Shown here one piece after another: positions 17,841-27,180 of a stretch of DNA of 64,000 nucleotides. The notes under the pieces were generated by a model. The model was given only the letters and a program-made list of their open reading frames with translations. It searched no databases and was not told the origin of the DNA. The translations under genes were made by a program, and so were the position numbers. Numbering within the stretch: the stretch's first letter is position 1; every line of letters starts with the position of its first letter. The stretch comes from Pedobacter antarcticus (GTDB taxonomy: Bacteria > Bacteroidota > Bacteroidia > Sphingobacteriales > Sphingobacteriaceae), in NCBI RefSeq assembly GCF_900112985.1, contig NZ_FONS01000013.1, forward strand, positions 1 through 64,000. The letters are read 5' to 3'.

Positions 17841-19148
17841 CTATAGTGCTATTTCAATTTTCACTTTTTTATGCTTGATTTTCTCTCCGTTTAATGCGCC
17901 GAGTACTTGTTGCACCTTATTTCGTTTGACAGCAACATAACAACTCTGGTCTTTCACTTCAATTAATCCAACATCGTCTTTCTCCAGCCCGCCTTTTTTT
18001 AATAGCAAGCCAACAACATCAATTTTATTGATCTTATCTTTACGGCCGGCCGCAATGTATAAGGTCTGCCATTGACTGTCCTTAGGCAGGGCGTATTTAT
18101 CTTTTAATTTTTCAACTGCAATATCTGTTTTCAGAAAAGGGTATTTCTCCTCTGGAGTCATGAGCAGAAAAGCCGTTCCTTTAGCATTCATTCTTGCAGT
18201 ACGCCCATTTCTATGTAGAAATGCGTCTTCTGTATATGGCAGCTGGTAATGGATGATACATCCGATTTCTGGAATATCAAGGCCTCTTGAAGCCAGGTCT
18301 GTTGTGATTAATATCTTGATACTTCCATTACGGAATTTCAACAATGCACGCTCCCTTTCATCCTGTTCCATACCACCATGGAAAATATCATGGGCGAGGT
18401 CTTTATCAATCAGCAAATCGCTGATCCTGTCAACAGTTTCCCTATGATTACAGAAAATCAAAGTTGTCTGTTCACCAGTTTTACAAATTAACCTGAATAA
18501 GGTATCCAGCTTGTCTTCTGCAGTACTTATAATCTTTTTTAACTGCAGATCTGGTACTACTTGCGCATCTTTTAAGAAATTTATTTCAGTGGCATTTTTA
18601 AGTCCTGTGAAGTCTGGGATTTCCTGCATTGCGGTTGCGGAAGTAAGAATACGCTGTTTCAATGATAATAATTTACCAATGATATAAGCCATATCTTCCT
18701 GAAAACCAAATTCAAGTGCTTTATCGAATTCGTCAAGAACCAATGTATGTGCACCGGATTCATCGAAGTTTTCATGTCGCAAATGGTACGCAATTCTGCC
18801 CGGAGTGCCAATCAGTACCGCAGGAGGTTCTTCAAAATTATTCCTTTCAGTTCTGACAGGATGCCCGCCGTAACAGCAGTTAACTTTGAAGCCTGTACCC
18901 ATTTGCCTGAAAACCTGTTCTATTTGAAGGGCAAGTTCTCTGGAAGGAACCAGAATTACAGCCTGCACAACTTTAAGATCAGCGCGTAAATTTTTGAGCA
19001 CAGGTAAAAGAAAGGCTACAGTTTTTCCTGAGCCGGTAGGAGCAAGTAAAATTAAATCTTTTCCTTTCTCTGCCGCAGCAACTGTTTCCAGCTGCATATC
19101 ATTTAAAGCTGCAATCTTCAGATTACCCAGTACCTTTTCTACCATCAT
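17841..19148 (-). CDS. DEAD-box RNA helicase with DbpA-type RNA-binding domain
   Basis: A 435-residue RNA helicase. RecA1 has a motif I APTGSGKT (36-43), Ia PSRELALQ and motif III TSAT; motif II reads DEFD (139-142) instead of DEAD. RecA2 has motif V-like TTDLASRGLDIPE and motif VI HRNGRTAR. A C-terminal DbpA-type RNA-binding domain (about 365-435: DKINKIDVVGLLLKKGGLEKDDVGLIEV) suggests action on structured RNA, possibly rRNA in ribosome assembly. The Q-motif region is short, as the protein starts right before it. Two Mets begin the frame (19148 and 19145). DUF1456 follows one base after the stop. Confidence 0.92.
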   Translation of the reverse strand: MMVEKVLGNLKIAALNDMQLETVAAAEKGKDLILLAPTGSGKTVAFLLPVLKNLRADLKVVQAVILVPSRELALQIEQVFRQMGTGFKVNCCYGGHPVRTERNNFEEPPAVLIGTPGRIAYHLRHENFDESGAHTLVLDEFDKALEFGFQEDMAYIIGKLLSLKQRILTSATAMQEIPDFTGLKNATEINFLKDAQVVPDLQLKKIISTAEDKLDTLFRLICKTGEQTTLIFCNHRETVDRISDLLIDKDLAHDIFHGGMEQDERERALLKFRNGSIKILITTDLASRGLDIPEIGCIIHYQLPYTEDAFLHRNGRTARMNAKGTAFLLMTPEEKYPFLKTDIAVEKLKDKYALPKDSQWQTLYIAAGRKDKINKIDVVGLLLKKGGLEKDDVGLIEVKDQSCYVAVKRNKVQQVLGALNGEKIKHKKVKIEIAL

Positions 19149-19222
19149 GCGGCAAAGATAAAAGAATTAAGCCAGATATGCCTCAAATAAAGCAAAGGGG
19201 CGGATTAAGCTGAAGCCACCGC

Positions 19223-19441
19223 TTATTGAGGAAGAAATTTCTTACGTATTTTGCTGAGACGAAGTTGTGCTTTTCTTTCGAGTTTCATGAGCATACTTCC
19301 TCTTTTGTACATCCATGAAGTGACCTTATCATTAGCAACCTGAATGGGTGAATATATTTTTTCTTCGAGAATATCTAGATATTTCGCGTTTGACCTGCTT
19401 TGCTGCAACAGGTAAAATTCGTTTAAAAGTTCTGCTTTCAT
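19223..19441 (-). CDS. Small basic hypothetical protein
   Basis: A 72-residue reading frame, MKAELLNEFYLLQQSRS..., predicted largely helical, with a basic C terminus (KLERKAQLRLSKIRKKFLPQ). No signal peptide and no family recognised. The context supports a real gene: it fills the gap between the helicase and the divergent GH15 gene, runs co-directionally with the helicase 74 bp upstream of it, and its amino-acid composition is normal. A second overlapping frame (19332-19538) is less plausible. Without homologs this remains tentative. Confidence 0.5.
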   Translation of the reverse strand: MKAELLNEFYLLQQSRSNAKYLDILEEKIYSPIQVANDKVTSWMYKRGSMLMKLERKAQLRLSKIRKKFLPQ

Positions 19442-19590
19442 TTTGTTCAGTTTTAATTATGAATATTGTGCAATTGCGGTTAGATCTGTATAAATGTACA
19501 CATTGTCTAATTAATTTATGACGCTGGAAATACAACAAATAAACGCCTGGCTTGTTCTATAAGTATTATAATAAACTGAATAAATTTTAC

Positions 19591-21372
19591 ATGGAGAGAC
19601 ACACCTATCAGACCGGAATTATCGGAAACTGTGCTTTTTTGGCACATATCAATAAAAACACAAATGTAGACTGGCTTTGCTGGCCAAGATTTGACAGCTC
19701 CTTTGTTTTCGGAGGCATACTGGATGAAGAAAAAGGTGGCGAATTCTCTATCCGGCCCCATGGCGAATTTGAGAGTAACCAGTATTATCTGGAAAACACA
19801 AATATATTATGCACGGAAATACGCAATGAAGAGGGAACATACCGTATAACAGATTTTGCGCCTAGATTTCATCAGTACGAACGCTACTACAAACCCTTAA
19901 TGCTAATCCGTAAAATTGAGGTAGTAGAAGGTAATCCAAGAATTAAAGTTACTTGTAAACCAGTGAGTAACTATGGCCTGGAGAAGCAGACCCAGTCCAG
20001 GGGAAGTAACCACATTTTGTATATGGATGGTGAAACAAGCATGCAGCTCAGTACAAACATTTCACTTTCCTACATAGAAGACGAGCGTTACTTCGCATTG
20101 AATGACACTCGTTATCTTATAATGACTTACGGATATAATCTGGAAGCTCCGGTTGAGAGCACAGCAGAGAGGTTTCTGCTGGAGACTAAAAAATACTGGC
20201 GCACCTGGATTAAGCACTCTACTATTGCAGGTTATCAGCAGCAACTGGTTATACGCTCCGCATTGGTATTGAAAATCCATCAATATGAAGATACCGGGGC
20301 AATCATAGCTGCCAGCTCTACCAGTTTGCCAGAATCCCCCGGGAGCACAAGAAACTGGGATTACAGATATTGTTGGATGCGCGATACCTATTATGTGATT
20401 ACAGCTTTAAATCACATCGGACACTTTGAGGAAATGGAACGTTATTTTAATTACATAACAGATATTTCCTTCAGGGAAGATAAACGGTATCAGCCATTGT
20501 TCGGGATTGCAGGTGAAAGAGTACTGACTGAACATATTTTAAAACACCTTAAAGGTTATATGGGCAATCAACCGGTCCGTATCGGAAATCAGGCATTTGA
20601 ACATATCCAAAATGACATCTATGGTCAGGTTTTAATTTCGATGTTACCGCTGTATACAGATAATCGCTTTATTTATTCAGAACGTAAAGACTCTGCGATC
20701 TGGCTGGATTATCTTCTTTCTAAAATTGAACGTACTATAGATGAGAAAGATGCGGGTATCTGGGAGTTCAGAAATCTAGCGAACAACCATTGTTATACAA
20801 ACTTGTTTCAATGGGCAGGTGCTAAAGCGGCATTGAAGATGGCCACCAAAATCGGAAATGCGGAGTATGAAGAGCGGGCCAATATACTTATCGACAAAGC
20901 AGCAGCACATATAGAAGCGTGTTATGATCCTGAACGCAAAGTTTACAATCACGCAGTTGGCAGCGAGCATCTGGACGCAAGCACACTGCAACTGATTCTT
21001 ATGAATTATCTTGACCCGGAATCTGACCGTGCAAAGGATCATTTGATTGCCCTGGAAAAAGAACTTAAAGCAGCAAACGGCTTATTTTATAGATATCGCC
21101 ATACTGATGATTTCGGGAAACCAAAAACAACCTTTTTAATTTGTGCTTTCTGGTATGTGGAGGCGCTGGCGATGGTTGGCAGGATCGATGATGCAGTTGA
21201 AGCATTTGAATCATTAACCGGTTATGGTAATCATCTAGATCTGTTTGCAGAAGATATTGACGAACACGATGGTAGTCAGTGGGGCAATTTCCCTCAGGCA
21301 TACAGTCACGTCGGGTTGATGAATGCGGCGCACAGAATAGCCATAAAACTCGACAAACCTGGTTTTCTATAA
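19591..21372 (+). CDS. Glycoside hydrolase family 15 protein (glucoamylase/trehalase type)
   Basis: A 593-residue cytosolic GH15 enzyme with no signal peptide. The N-terminal beta-sandwich starts GIIGNCAFLAHINKNTNVDWLCWPRFDS; the (alpha/alpha)6 catalytic barrel contains PGSTRNWDYRYCWMRDTYYV and a C-terminal segment AEDIDEHDGSQWGNFPQAYSHVGLMNAA with a glutamate-rich active-site loop. GH15 members with this N-terminal type include bacterial trehalases and glucoamylases. The convergent neighbour is a trehalose-6-phosphate synthase/phosphatase, which makes trehalose cleavage the more attractive substrate guess. I chose the ATG at 19591 (MERHTYQTG); an upstream in-frame start at 19552 adds 13 non-conserved residues. 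Confidence 0.92.
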   Translation: MERHTYQTGIIGNCAFLAHINKNTNVDWLCWPRFDSSFVFGGILDEEKGGEFSIRPHGEFESNQYYLENTNILCTEIRNEEGTYRITDFAPRFHQYERYYKPLMLIRKIEVVEGNPRIKVTCKPVSNYGLEKQTQSRGSNHILYMDGETSMQLSTNISLSYIEDERYFALNDTRYLIMTYGYNLEAPVESTAERFLLETKKYWRTWIKHSTIAGYQQQLVIRSALVLKIHQYEDTGAIIAASSTSLPESPGSTRNWDYRYCWMRDTYYVITALNHIGHFEEMERYFNYITDISFREDKRYQPLFGIAGERVLTEHILKHLKGYMGNQPVRIGNQAFEHIQNDIYGQVLISMLPLYTDNRFIYSERKDSAIWLDYLLSKIERTIDEKDAGIWEFRNLANNHCYTNLFQWAGAKAALKMATKIGNAEYEERANILIDKAAAHIEACYDPERKVYNHAVGSEHLDASTLQLILMNYLDPESDRAKDHLIALEKELKAANGLFYRYRHTDDFGKPKTTFLICAFWYVEALAMVGRIDDAVEAFESLTGYGNHLDLFAEDIDEHDGSQWGNFPQAYSHVGLMNAAHRIAIKLDKPGFL

Positions 21373-21380
21373 CCAAACCT

Positions 21381-21437
21381 TTCAAAATCAAAAGCGGCAA
21401 TACCTATTATATAAGTATTGCCGCTTTTGATTTTGAA
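21381..21437. terminator. Perfect 23-bp bidirectional terminator between GH15 and otsA/otsB fusion
   Basis: The arms at 21381-21403 and 21415-21437 are exact reverse complements of 23 nt with an 11-nt loop. The core is AAAAGCGGCAATAC, with T-rich ends on both strands. It lies between two convergent stop codons and serves both genes. Confidence 0.92.
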
Positions 21438-21456
21438 TCGGTGTATCCGTTTATAA

Positions 21457-23646
21457 CTAATGATCCGGCGTGTGCAATGAAAGCGTATTCAGCAAATCTC
21501 TCACTTCCGTTGGATTGCGCAGATAATACCTTGCAGCTGATATATTACTACCCACTTTGATAGTGAATGCCTCCGGACTAAGCGCCTTGAAAATATCTTC
21601 ATCGGTATGGTCATCTCCAAGTGCCAGAATAAAGTCCGGCTCCTCTTCATGCAACCAGCTTAACGTCGCTTTTCCTTTGTTGACTTCGACGTTTTTAAAC
21701 TCTATCACTTTATTGCCAGGCATTAACTGAAGTCCCTTGTCGGCGATTGTCACTTTGAGGTGGTTAATAATCTCATTTGCACGAAGCTCACCCAGTCCCT
21801 TTTCGACTTTTCGGTAATGCCATACCAGCGAATAGCTTTTGTCCTCTATGAAAGATCCTGGAGTACGGTCTGTATAGGTATCCAGTACCGTTCTAACCTC
21901 CTGCTTCCAGCGATCGGTAAGTAATGGTAAGGATTTCCAGTCTTGTTCAAAATGTTTATGCCAGGCGCCATGTTCTGCAATCAGATCCAGCTTCAGATGT
22001 CCGAACCATTTTTCAAGTGTTTCGTGCCTTCTGCCACTTACGATTACTATTTTATTTGAAGGATCTGCCGATAACCGCTCTAATAACTGATATAGCTCCG
22101 GATCTGGTGAAGCCTGATCTATATCGCCCTGAAAACCGACAAGCGTTCCGTCATAATCCAGAAATAAATATCTGTCTTTAGACCTTGTATAGGCATCTTC
22201 AATCTGTGTTCTTATTCCTTTAACTGCGTATTTAGTACGCAATGATTCTTGTAAAACTTTAACTTCTTCCAACTTCTCCATAAAATTCTTCACCCAAAGG
22301 TGTATATTAAACTTGCTGACGACAGCTCTCATTTGCTTCATCCTAAAGATCTGCTCTGTTTCAGGCATCTGAATAGCTTGCAAAATTGCCCGCATGACCT
22401 CTCCAATATTATTGGGGTTAACGATTATCGCATCATTCAATTCCTTTGAGGCACCTGCCATTTCACTAAGAATAAGCACACCGGTATCCTCTGTGCGGCT
22501 GGCGACGTATTCTTTACTAACCAGATTCATCCCGTCACGCATTGGCGTAACAAGACACACATCTGCAGTACGGTACAATGCGGAAAGGAATTCGATAGTA
22601 AAGGAACGGTAGAAATAATAAACAGGCTGCCAGCTCATTGTCCGGTAACTTGAATTTATATTTCCGACAAGCTGATCAATCTGATCCCGCAGCTCTTTGT
22701 ATCTCGGAACGGTATCCCTGGACGGCACGACAATCATGTATAAAGAAATATGTCCGATTAATTCGGGATGGGTTTGCAGCAGCAGTTCGTAAGCCTGTAA
22801 CCTTTGCAAAATACCCTTACTGTAGTCAAGCCGGTCGATAGTCAGAATAACCTTCCTTTCTCCCATAGTCTTCCTGAACAAGCGCATATGCTCCCTCACC
22901 TGTGGTTCTGCAATTAACCCCTCAAATTTATCAGAATCTATTCCCATAGGGAATGACTCAACTACGATCTGCCTGTCTTTATAACTGACAATATTATCTG
23001 ATACCTTAACCTGCGGTAAACGGGAGGCTGCGCTCAAAAAATGTCTTACGTCATCAAAAGTGTGGAAACCCAGCAAATCTGCGCCTAGCATTCCGGCAAT
23101 GAGTTCATCTCTCCAGGGAATGAGCCTGAATATTTCATAAGATGGAAAAGGGATATGCTGAAAGAAACCGATCAGAACCTGAGGCTGTATTTCTCTGATC
23201 AATGCAGAGAGTAACAGTAACTGATAGTCGTGTACCCATACTGTGTCGCCTTCTTGCAGGTGACTGGCTACGATATGACTGAATTTTTCATTAACCTGCT
23301 GATAGGAATCCCTGTAACTCTGGTCAAAATTTGCGTAAGTAACCATGTAATGGAATACAGGCCACAATACTTCATTAGAAAAGCCTTCGTAATAGAGATT
23401 AATTTCGTCGGCTGTAAGAAATACAGGGATAAGATTGAGTTCTGCAAGTTTTTCAGTAACCTCTGCCTGCCGCTCTTCGGGCACTTCAATTCCAGGCCAG
23501 CCGACCCAGATATTATCACCTTTTTTATATACTGACCCTAATCCTGTTGCCAGGCCGCCTTCACTTGGACTTAGGCGGTATTCCCCCTGATGCTCTACTA
23601 TTTTTACGGGTAATCGATTTGATACTATAATTGTTTTGTTAACCAT
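21457..23646 (-). CDS. otsA-otsB: Bifunctional trehalose-6-phosphate synthase/trehalose-phosphatase
   Basis: A 729-residue fusion. Residues 1-470 are a GT20 trehalose-6-phosphate synthase: IIVSNRLPV start, the GG loop SEGGLATGL, VWVHDYQLLLL, PMGIDSDKF, DRLDYSKGI and the nucleotide-sugar loop PMRDGMNLVSKEY. Residues 490-729 are a HAD-type trehalose-phosphatase with DYDGTL (497-502, Asp497 as nucleophile and Asp499 as acid/base), VSGR and GDDHTDEDIF. The enzyme converts UDP-glucose and glucose-6-phosphate to trehalose for osmotic or stress protection. The C-terminal phosphatase domain carries all HAD motifs, so both activities are likely. It converges with GH15 across a shared terminator. Confidence 0.96.
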   Translation of the reverse strand: MVNKTIIVSNRLPVKIVEHQGEYRLSPSEGGLATGLGSVYKKGDNIWVGWPGIEVPEERQAEVTEKLAELNLIPVFLTADEINLYYEGFSNEVLWPVFHYMVTYANFDQSYRDSYQQVNEKFSHIVASHLQEGDTVWVHDYQLLLLSALIREIQPQVLIGFFQHIPFPSYEIFRLIPWRDELIAGMLGADLLGFHTFDDVRHFLSAASRLPQVKVSDNIVSYKDRQIVVESFPMGIDSDKFEGLIAEPQVREHMRLFRKTMGERKVILTIDRLDYSKGILQRLQAYELLLQTHPELIGHISLYMIVVPSRDTVPRYKELRDQIDQLVGNINSSYRTMSWQPVYYFYRSFTIEFLSALYRTADVCLVTPMRDGMNLVSKEYVASRTEDTGVLILSEMAGASKELNDAIIVNPNNIGEVMRAILQAIQMPETEQIFRMKQMRAVVSKFNIHLWVKNFMEKLEEVKVLQESLRTKYAVKGIRTQIEDAYTRSKDRYLFLDYDGTLVGFQGDIDQASPDPELYQLLERLSADPSNKIVIVSGRRHETLEKWFGHLKLDLIAEHGAWHKHFEQDWKSLPLLTDRWKQEVRTVLDTYTDRTPGSFIEDKSYSLVWHYRKVEKGLGELRANEIINHLKVTIADKGLQLMPGNKVIEFKNVEVNKGKATLSWLHEEEPDFILALGDDHTDEDIFKALSPEAFTIKVGSNISAARYYLRNPTEVRDLLNTLSLHTPDH

Positions 23647-23859
23647 ATTATGTATTAGACAACGTCTGCAATTACATATTGTTTTAATTTTCTTAGTTTA
23701 AAGAAAGGACATCGGCGATTAAAAGCGCTAAAAAAAAGACAAGTACATGTTTATAACAGATTGATTGTTAGTAAATAAACAACATTATTTTCACGTATAT
23801 TTAACACTAACAACTTAATTTTAAGAAACCTGTTTCGGGTTGTGATAAATGAGAAGCTT

Positions 23860-24333
23860 ATGACCTGGAAAAAATTCAATGGAGAGATCATCCATCAACC
23901 AATTCTTGATGAAGTCGAAAATGCAATTATCAGAGAAACCGAAAAAGGCTATCACTTGAAGGTGTGTATAGGGACAGATTCTCAGGTAAAAGGCCCTTAC
24001 ACAGATTTTGCGACGGTCATTGTACTATTACGTGAGCAACATGGTGGCTTTATGTACATCCATCAGGAAAAAAGCCAGCAAATTATGAGCATTAAAGAAA
24101 GAATGCTGATCGAAGTACAAAAATCTATCGAGACCGCCTACGCTGTATGTGATTTACTGGACCTCTATGATGTAGACCTGGAAGTACATGCTGACATTAA
24201 TACGAACCCTATGTTTAAATCAAACAAAGCACTTAATGAGGCAATGGGGTACATATTAAGTATGGGCTTTATTTTCAAAGCGAAACCTGAAGCATTTGCA
24301 AGTTCTACCTGTGCCGATAAAATGGTCCATTAA
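23860..24333 (+). CDS. RNase H-fold YkuK-family protein (DUF458)
   Basis: A 157-residue protein of the YkuK/DUF458 family, which has a ribonuclease H-like fold but no established activity. Visible family text is VCIGTDSQVKGPYTDFATVIVL (split across 42-65), where GTDSQ carries the first acidic residue, ERMLIEVQKSIETA, and DLEVHADINTNPMFKSN with the later acidic residues. I chose the ATG at 23860 (MTWKKFNGE), preceded by a GAGAAG ribosome-binding site; the GTG at 23842 overlaps that site. It is divergent from the trehalose gene and ends in its own terminator. Confidence 0.86.
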   Translation: MTWKKFNGEIIHQPILDEVENAIIRETEKGYHLKVCIGTDSQVKGPYTDFATVIVLLREQHGGFMYIHQEKSQQIMSIKERMLIEVQKSIETAYAVCDLLDLYDVDLEVHADINTNPMFKSNKALNEAMGYILSMGFIFKAKPEAFASSTCADKMVH

Positions 24334-24341
24334 AACGGATT

Positions 24342-24376
24342 AAAATCAGGCTTTTCAAAAGAAAAGCCTGATTTTT
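24342..24376. terminator. Bidirectional intrinsic terminator between ykuK-like gene and porin
   Basis: AAAATCAGGCTTTTC (24342-24356), loop AAAA, GAAAAGCCTGATTTT (24361-24375). A perfect 15-bp stem with A/T tails on both sides lies between convergent stop codons. Confidence 0.9.
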
Positions 24377-24380
24377 AAAT

Positions 24381-25424
24381 TTATTCCTCAAAAGCATATA
24401 CCGCAGCCAGGGAGAACTGTGATGCCGTTTTTGTAGGGTCTAAGTTGTTTTTGACAAACCTTGAAGTGTTGCCGTTATCCAGACGGATTTCCGGAATAAA
24501 TGTCAGTCCCCCGGATTTCAGGTTCGCAGACAAAGTTACTGAGCCCATTTTATATCCTTCCACATCCTCAGTAGCCTTCGACTCAAAATATTCAGTTCTC
24601 AGACCAAGCGACAAAGCTTCATTGAAAGCATGCAAGAAGTAAAGTGCCGCACCACTATAGCCTCCGCCATGGTTAGATACAGAGTAATCTGCGGCATTCA
24701 ATCCGAGCTTAAACTTCTCCGTCAGCTGGTAGCTCGTCGTCAGATCATAAATCGACCCGGTTCCCGGCGCACCCACAGATTTTCCAGTTAACAGATTTAA
24801 ATTCGCCGTCCATCCGGTAACAGGCGCTAAAGTTAATTGTGCTCCAAAATGCGAAACACCATTAACGTCTTTGTAAACGTTCCAGTCATCAAACAGACCG
24901 ACCATTAAAGCTACCTTGTCTGAGAAGGTGTAATTCGCTTTAACACCTGCATTTTGGAAAGGCCCGCTTGAAAACAAATAAGAGGTCGAATAATTCACAT
25001 TGCCAACAGGAGAAATAACTTCATAACCAATAAAAGTACCCATGTATCCAGCAGTCATGGAAAATTTATCTGCAAAAGCATAGGTCACATAAAGATTCTG
25101 AATGTTAAAATTGTTATCGCCGTTAACTTCCGAACCATCACCATTTGGAAGGGAAGCGTATTGCCCTCTTGGCCCAAAAGAAACCTCTCCAACAAATGAA
25201 GCTTTACCCTTGGTTTTTTTTAATCCTATATCTATCATTCCCAACGACACTGAGTTTTGATCATTAGCAAAACTCGTTTGAATATTTGGCTTTCCGGAGA
25301 AATCGTATTTATAATAGGTGTCTACTGAACCGGTAATTTCCAGCTGATTGGATAATTTTACCTGCCCGTAAGTCGCAGAGCTTAATGTTAGTGCCGAGAT
25401 AGTTAAGATAGAGCTGATTTTCAT
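24381..25424 (-). CDS. Outer membrane beta-barrel porin associated with ammonium transporter
   Basis: A 347-residue porin-like barrel. A signal peptide (about 1-20, ending SSATYGQ) is followed by alternating beta strands with Tyr/Phe girdles (GSVDTYYKYDF, FNIQNLYVTYAFADKFSMTAGY), consistent with the BBP2/OmpL-like putative porins. The last residue pair EE is atypical for a barrel that usually ends in Phe. It starts 54 bp after the amt stop and has the same direction. In Bacteroidota such barrels are regularly paired with Amt, and probably pass ammonium or small amines across the outer membrane; this role is inferred from pairing. Confidence 0.85.
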   Translation of the reverse strand: MKISSILTISALTLSSATYGQVKLSNQLEITGSVDTYYKYDFSGKPNIQTSFANDQNSVSLGMIDIGLKKTKGKASFVGEVSFGPRGQYASLPNGDGSEVNGDNNFNIQNLYVTYAFADKFSMTAGYMGTFIGYEVISPVGNVNYSTSYLFSSGPFQNAGVKANYTFSDKVALMVGLFDDWNVYKDVNGVSHFGAQLTLAPVTGWTANLNLLTGKSVGAPGTGSIYDLTTSYQLTEKFKLGLNAADYSVSNHGGGYSGAALYFLHAFNEALSLGLRTEYFESKATEDVEGYKMGSVTLSANLKSGGLTFIPEIRLDNGNTSRFVKNNLDPTKTASQFSLAAVYAFEE

Positions 25425-25478
25425 ATGGATTAGTTTTATATGCCAGTAAAAAAGATTGCTCGTCTAATTTTTACCGGA

Positions 25479-26858
25479 TCAGGCAGATATATGGTCTATT
25501 TCTATCCCTGATGATGCCACAATTAAAGTACCCTGCGAGTATTTTTCATTATGCTGACTAGCGTCCAGGCCTTCTTCTTCTTCTTGAGAAGTTACGCGGA
25601 TCGGTTCAATTGCATTAACCAGTTTAAAAATCACATAAGAAACTGCGAAACTGAATACTGCTACTATTACAACCCCTTTTAGTTGTGTAAAGAAGAATTC
25701 AGGATTACCATAAAACAGACCATCCACGCCAGCCGCATTCACAGTTTTAGTGGCAAATACTCCGGTAAGCAACATACCAACTATACCACCAACTCCATGA
25801 CAAGGAAATACATCCAGTGTATCATCCAGACTAGTTTTAGATTTCCAGACTACAGCCAGATTCGAAATAATCGCAGCAAAAGCACCTATAAAAATACTGT
25901 GAGGGATAGCTACAAAGCCGGCACCCGGTGTAATCGCTACCAATCCAACTACCGCCCCGATACAGAAACCGAGTACAGAAGGTTTTTTTCCTCTCAGGAC
26001 GTCAAAAAACATCCATGACAGACCTGCTGCCCCCGCTGCCACGCTGGTTGTAGCCAATGCCGATACCGCAAGACTGTTAGCTCCCATTGCAGATCCGGCA
26101 TTGAAACCAAACCAGCCAAACCATAATAAACCTGTTCCTATTAAAACGTAAGGAATATTGGCTGGAGGTATCTCTTGGTGATCAGCATGTACCTTTCTTC
26201 TTTTTAGAACTAATGCACCGGCCAAAGCAGCCATACCAGCCGAGATATGTACAACTGTACCACCTGCAAAATCGAGAACACCCATTTTAAACAGGATTCC
26301 CTCAGGATGCCAGGTCCAGTGCGCCAGCGGACTGTATACAAAAACCGCAAATAATACAATAAACAGAATATATGAAGTGAACCTGATTCTTTCTGCTACA
26401 GCACCTACAACCAGCCCGGGAGTAATAATAGCGAACATCAGTTGGAAGAATGCGAAAAGTGTTAAAGGTATTGTAGGTGCCATACTCCAGGGCTGACCAG
26501 AATTTACGCCCTGAAAAAACAGGAAAGTGCCGGGATTCCCGATAAAACCACCGATACTGTCCCCGAAAGCCAGGCTAAAACCAACTGTGACCCACAATAC
26601 ACTGATTACCCCTGCCGATACAATACTTTTGATCATTGTAGACAATACATTCTTGCGATGTACCATACCACCGTAAAAGAAAGCCAGACCGGGGGTCATT
26701 AAGAAGACCAAAGCAGTTGCTGCAAGCATCCAGCCTACGTCTGCCGAATTGTATTTCCCTTCATCAAAATTAGCTTTAAGGGGAACAAATAAGGCAAGAA
26801 CAGACACGATTGCCAGAATCGCGAACGGAAAGAACCGTTTTAACACTATTTTACTCAT
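25479..26858 (-). CDS. amt: Ammonium transporter Amt
   Basis: A 459-residue ammonium transporter with an N-terminal signal-like segment (about 12-30) and 11 membrane helices. Family text includes TPGLAFFYGGMVHRKNVL (56-73), VFVYSPLAHWTWHPEGIL with the first conserved pore-region His, DFAGGTVVHISAGMAAL (the Amt signature) and DVFPCHGVGGIVGMLLTGVF with the second pore His. It has a cytosolic C-terminal tail of about 50 residues. No GlnK gene is adjacent, unlike many proteobacterial operons; the partner here is the downstream porin. The upstream 320 bp is very AT-rich. Confidence 0.96.
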   Translation of the reverse strand: MSKIVLKRFFPFAILAIVSVLALFVPLKANFDEGKYNSADVGWMLAATALVFLMTPGLAFFYGGMVHRKNVLSTMIKSIVSAGVISVLWVTVGFSLAFGDSIGGFIGNPGTFLFFQGVNSGQPWSMAPTIPLTLFAFFQLMFAIITPGLVVGAVAERIRFTSYILFIVLFAVFVYSPLAHWTWHPEGILFKMGVLDFAGGTVVHISAGMAALAGALVLKRRKVHADHQEIPPANIPYVLIGTGLLWFGWFGFNAGSAMGANSLAVSALATTSVAAGAAGLSWMFFDVLRGKKPSVLGFCIGAVVGLVAITPGAGFVAIPHSIFIGAFAAIISNLAVVWKSKTSLDDTLDVFPCHGVGGIVGMLLTGVFATKTVNAAGVDGLFYGNPEFFFTQLKGVVIVAVFSFAVSYVIFKLVNAIEPIRVTSQEEEEGLDASQHNEKYSQGTLIVASSGIEIDHISA

Positions 26859-27180
26859 GATTGTAGATTTATTAGGTTATGTAAATATATTTTACTCGTT
26901 TTTATACCTAAATTATTAAATAAATTCTAATTATATCATATAAATATTACAAACAATACTAAAATCACCAAAAACAAAAGACAAAAACACTAAAAAAACA
27001 GGTTAAAATTTATAATTATAAAATATTAGAGCTGTTTTGATGTTTATTTTTTGATAAAAACCCATAAAAGAGAAAATATAATTGTCAAAAATGCATAAAT
27101 GATAAATATTCATGTTTTTTTTTAATTCGTAATAAATGGACCTGATTTTGCCGTAACCAAAAGCAATCTTAAATTAAACC
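26859..27180. other. AT-rich divergent intergenic region upstream of amt
   Basis: About 322 bp of strongly AT-rich DNA between amt (minus) and the SRPBCC gene (plus). No gene, no strong hairpin and no clear TAnnTTTG promoter were found on either strand. Nitrogen-regulated promoter elements would be expected here, but I cannot point to one. Confidence 0.4.
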
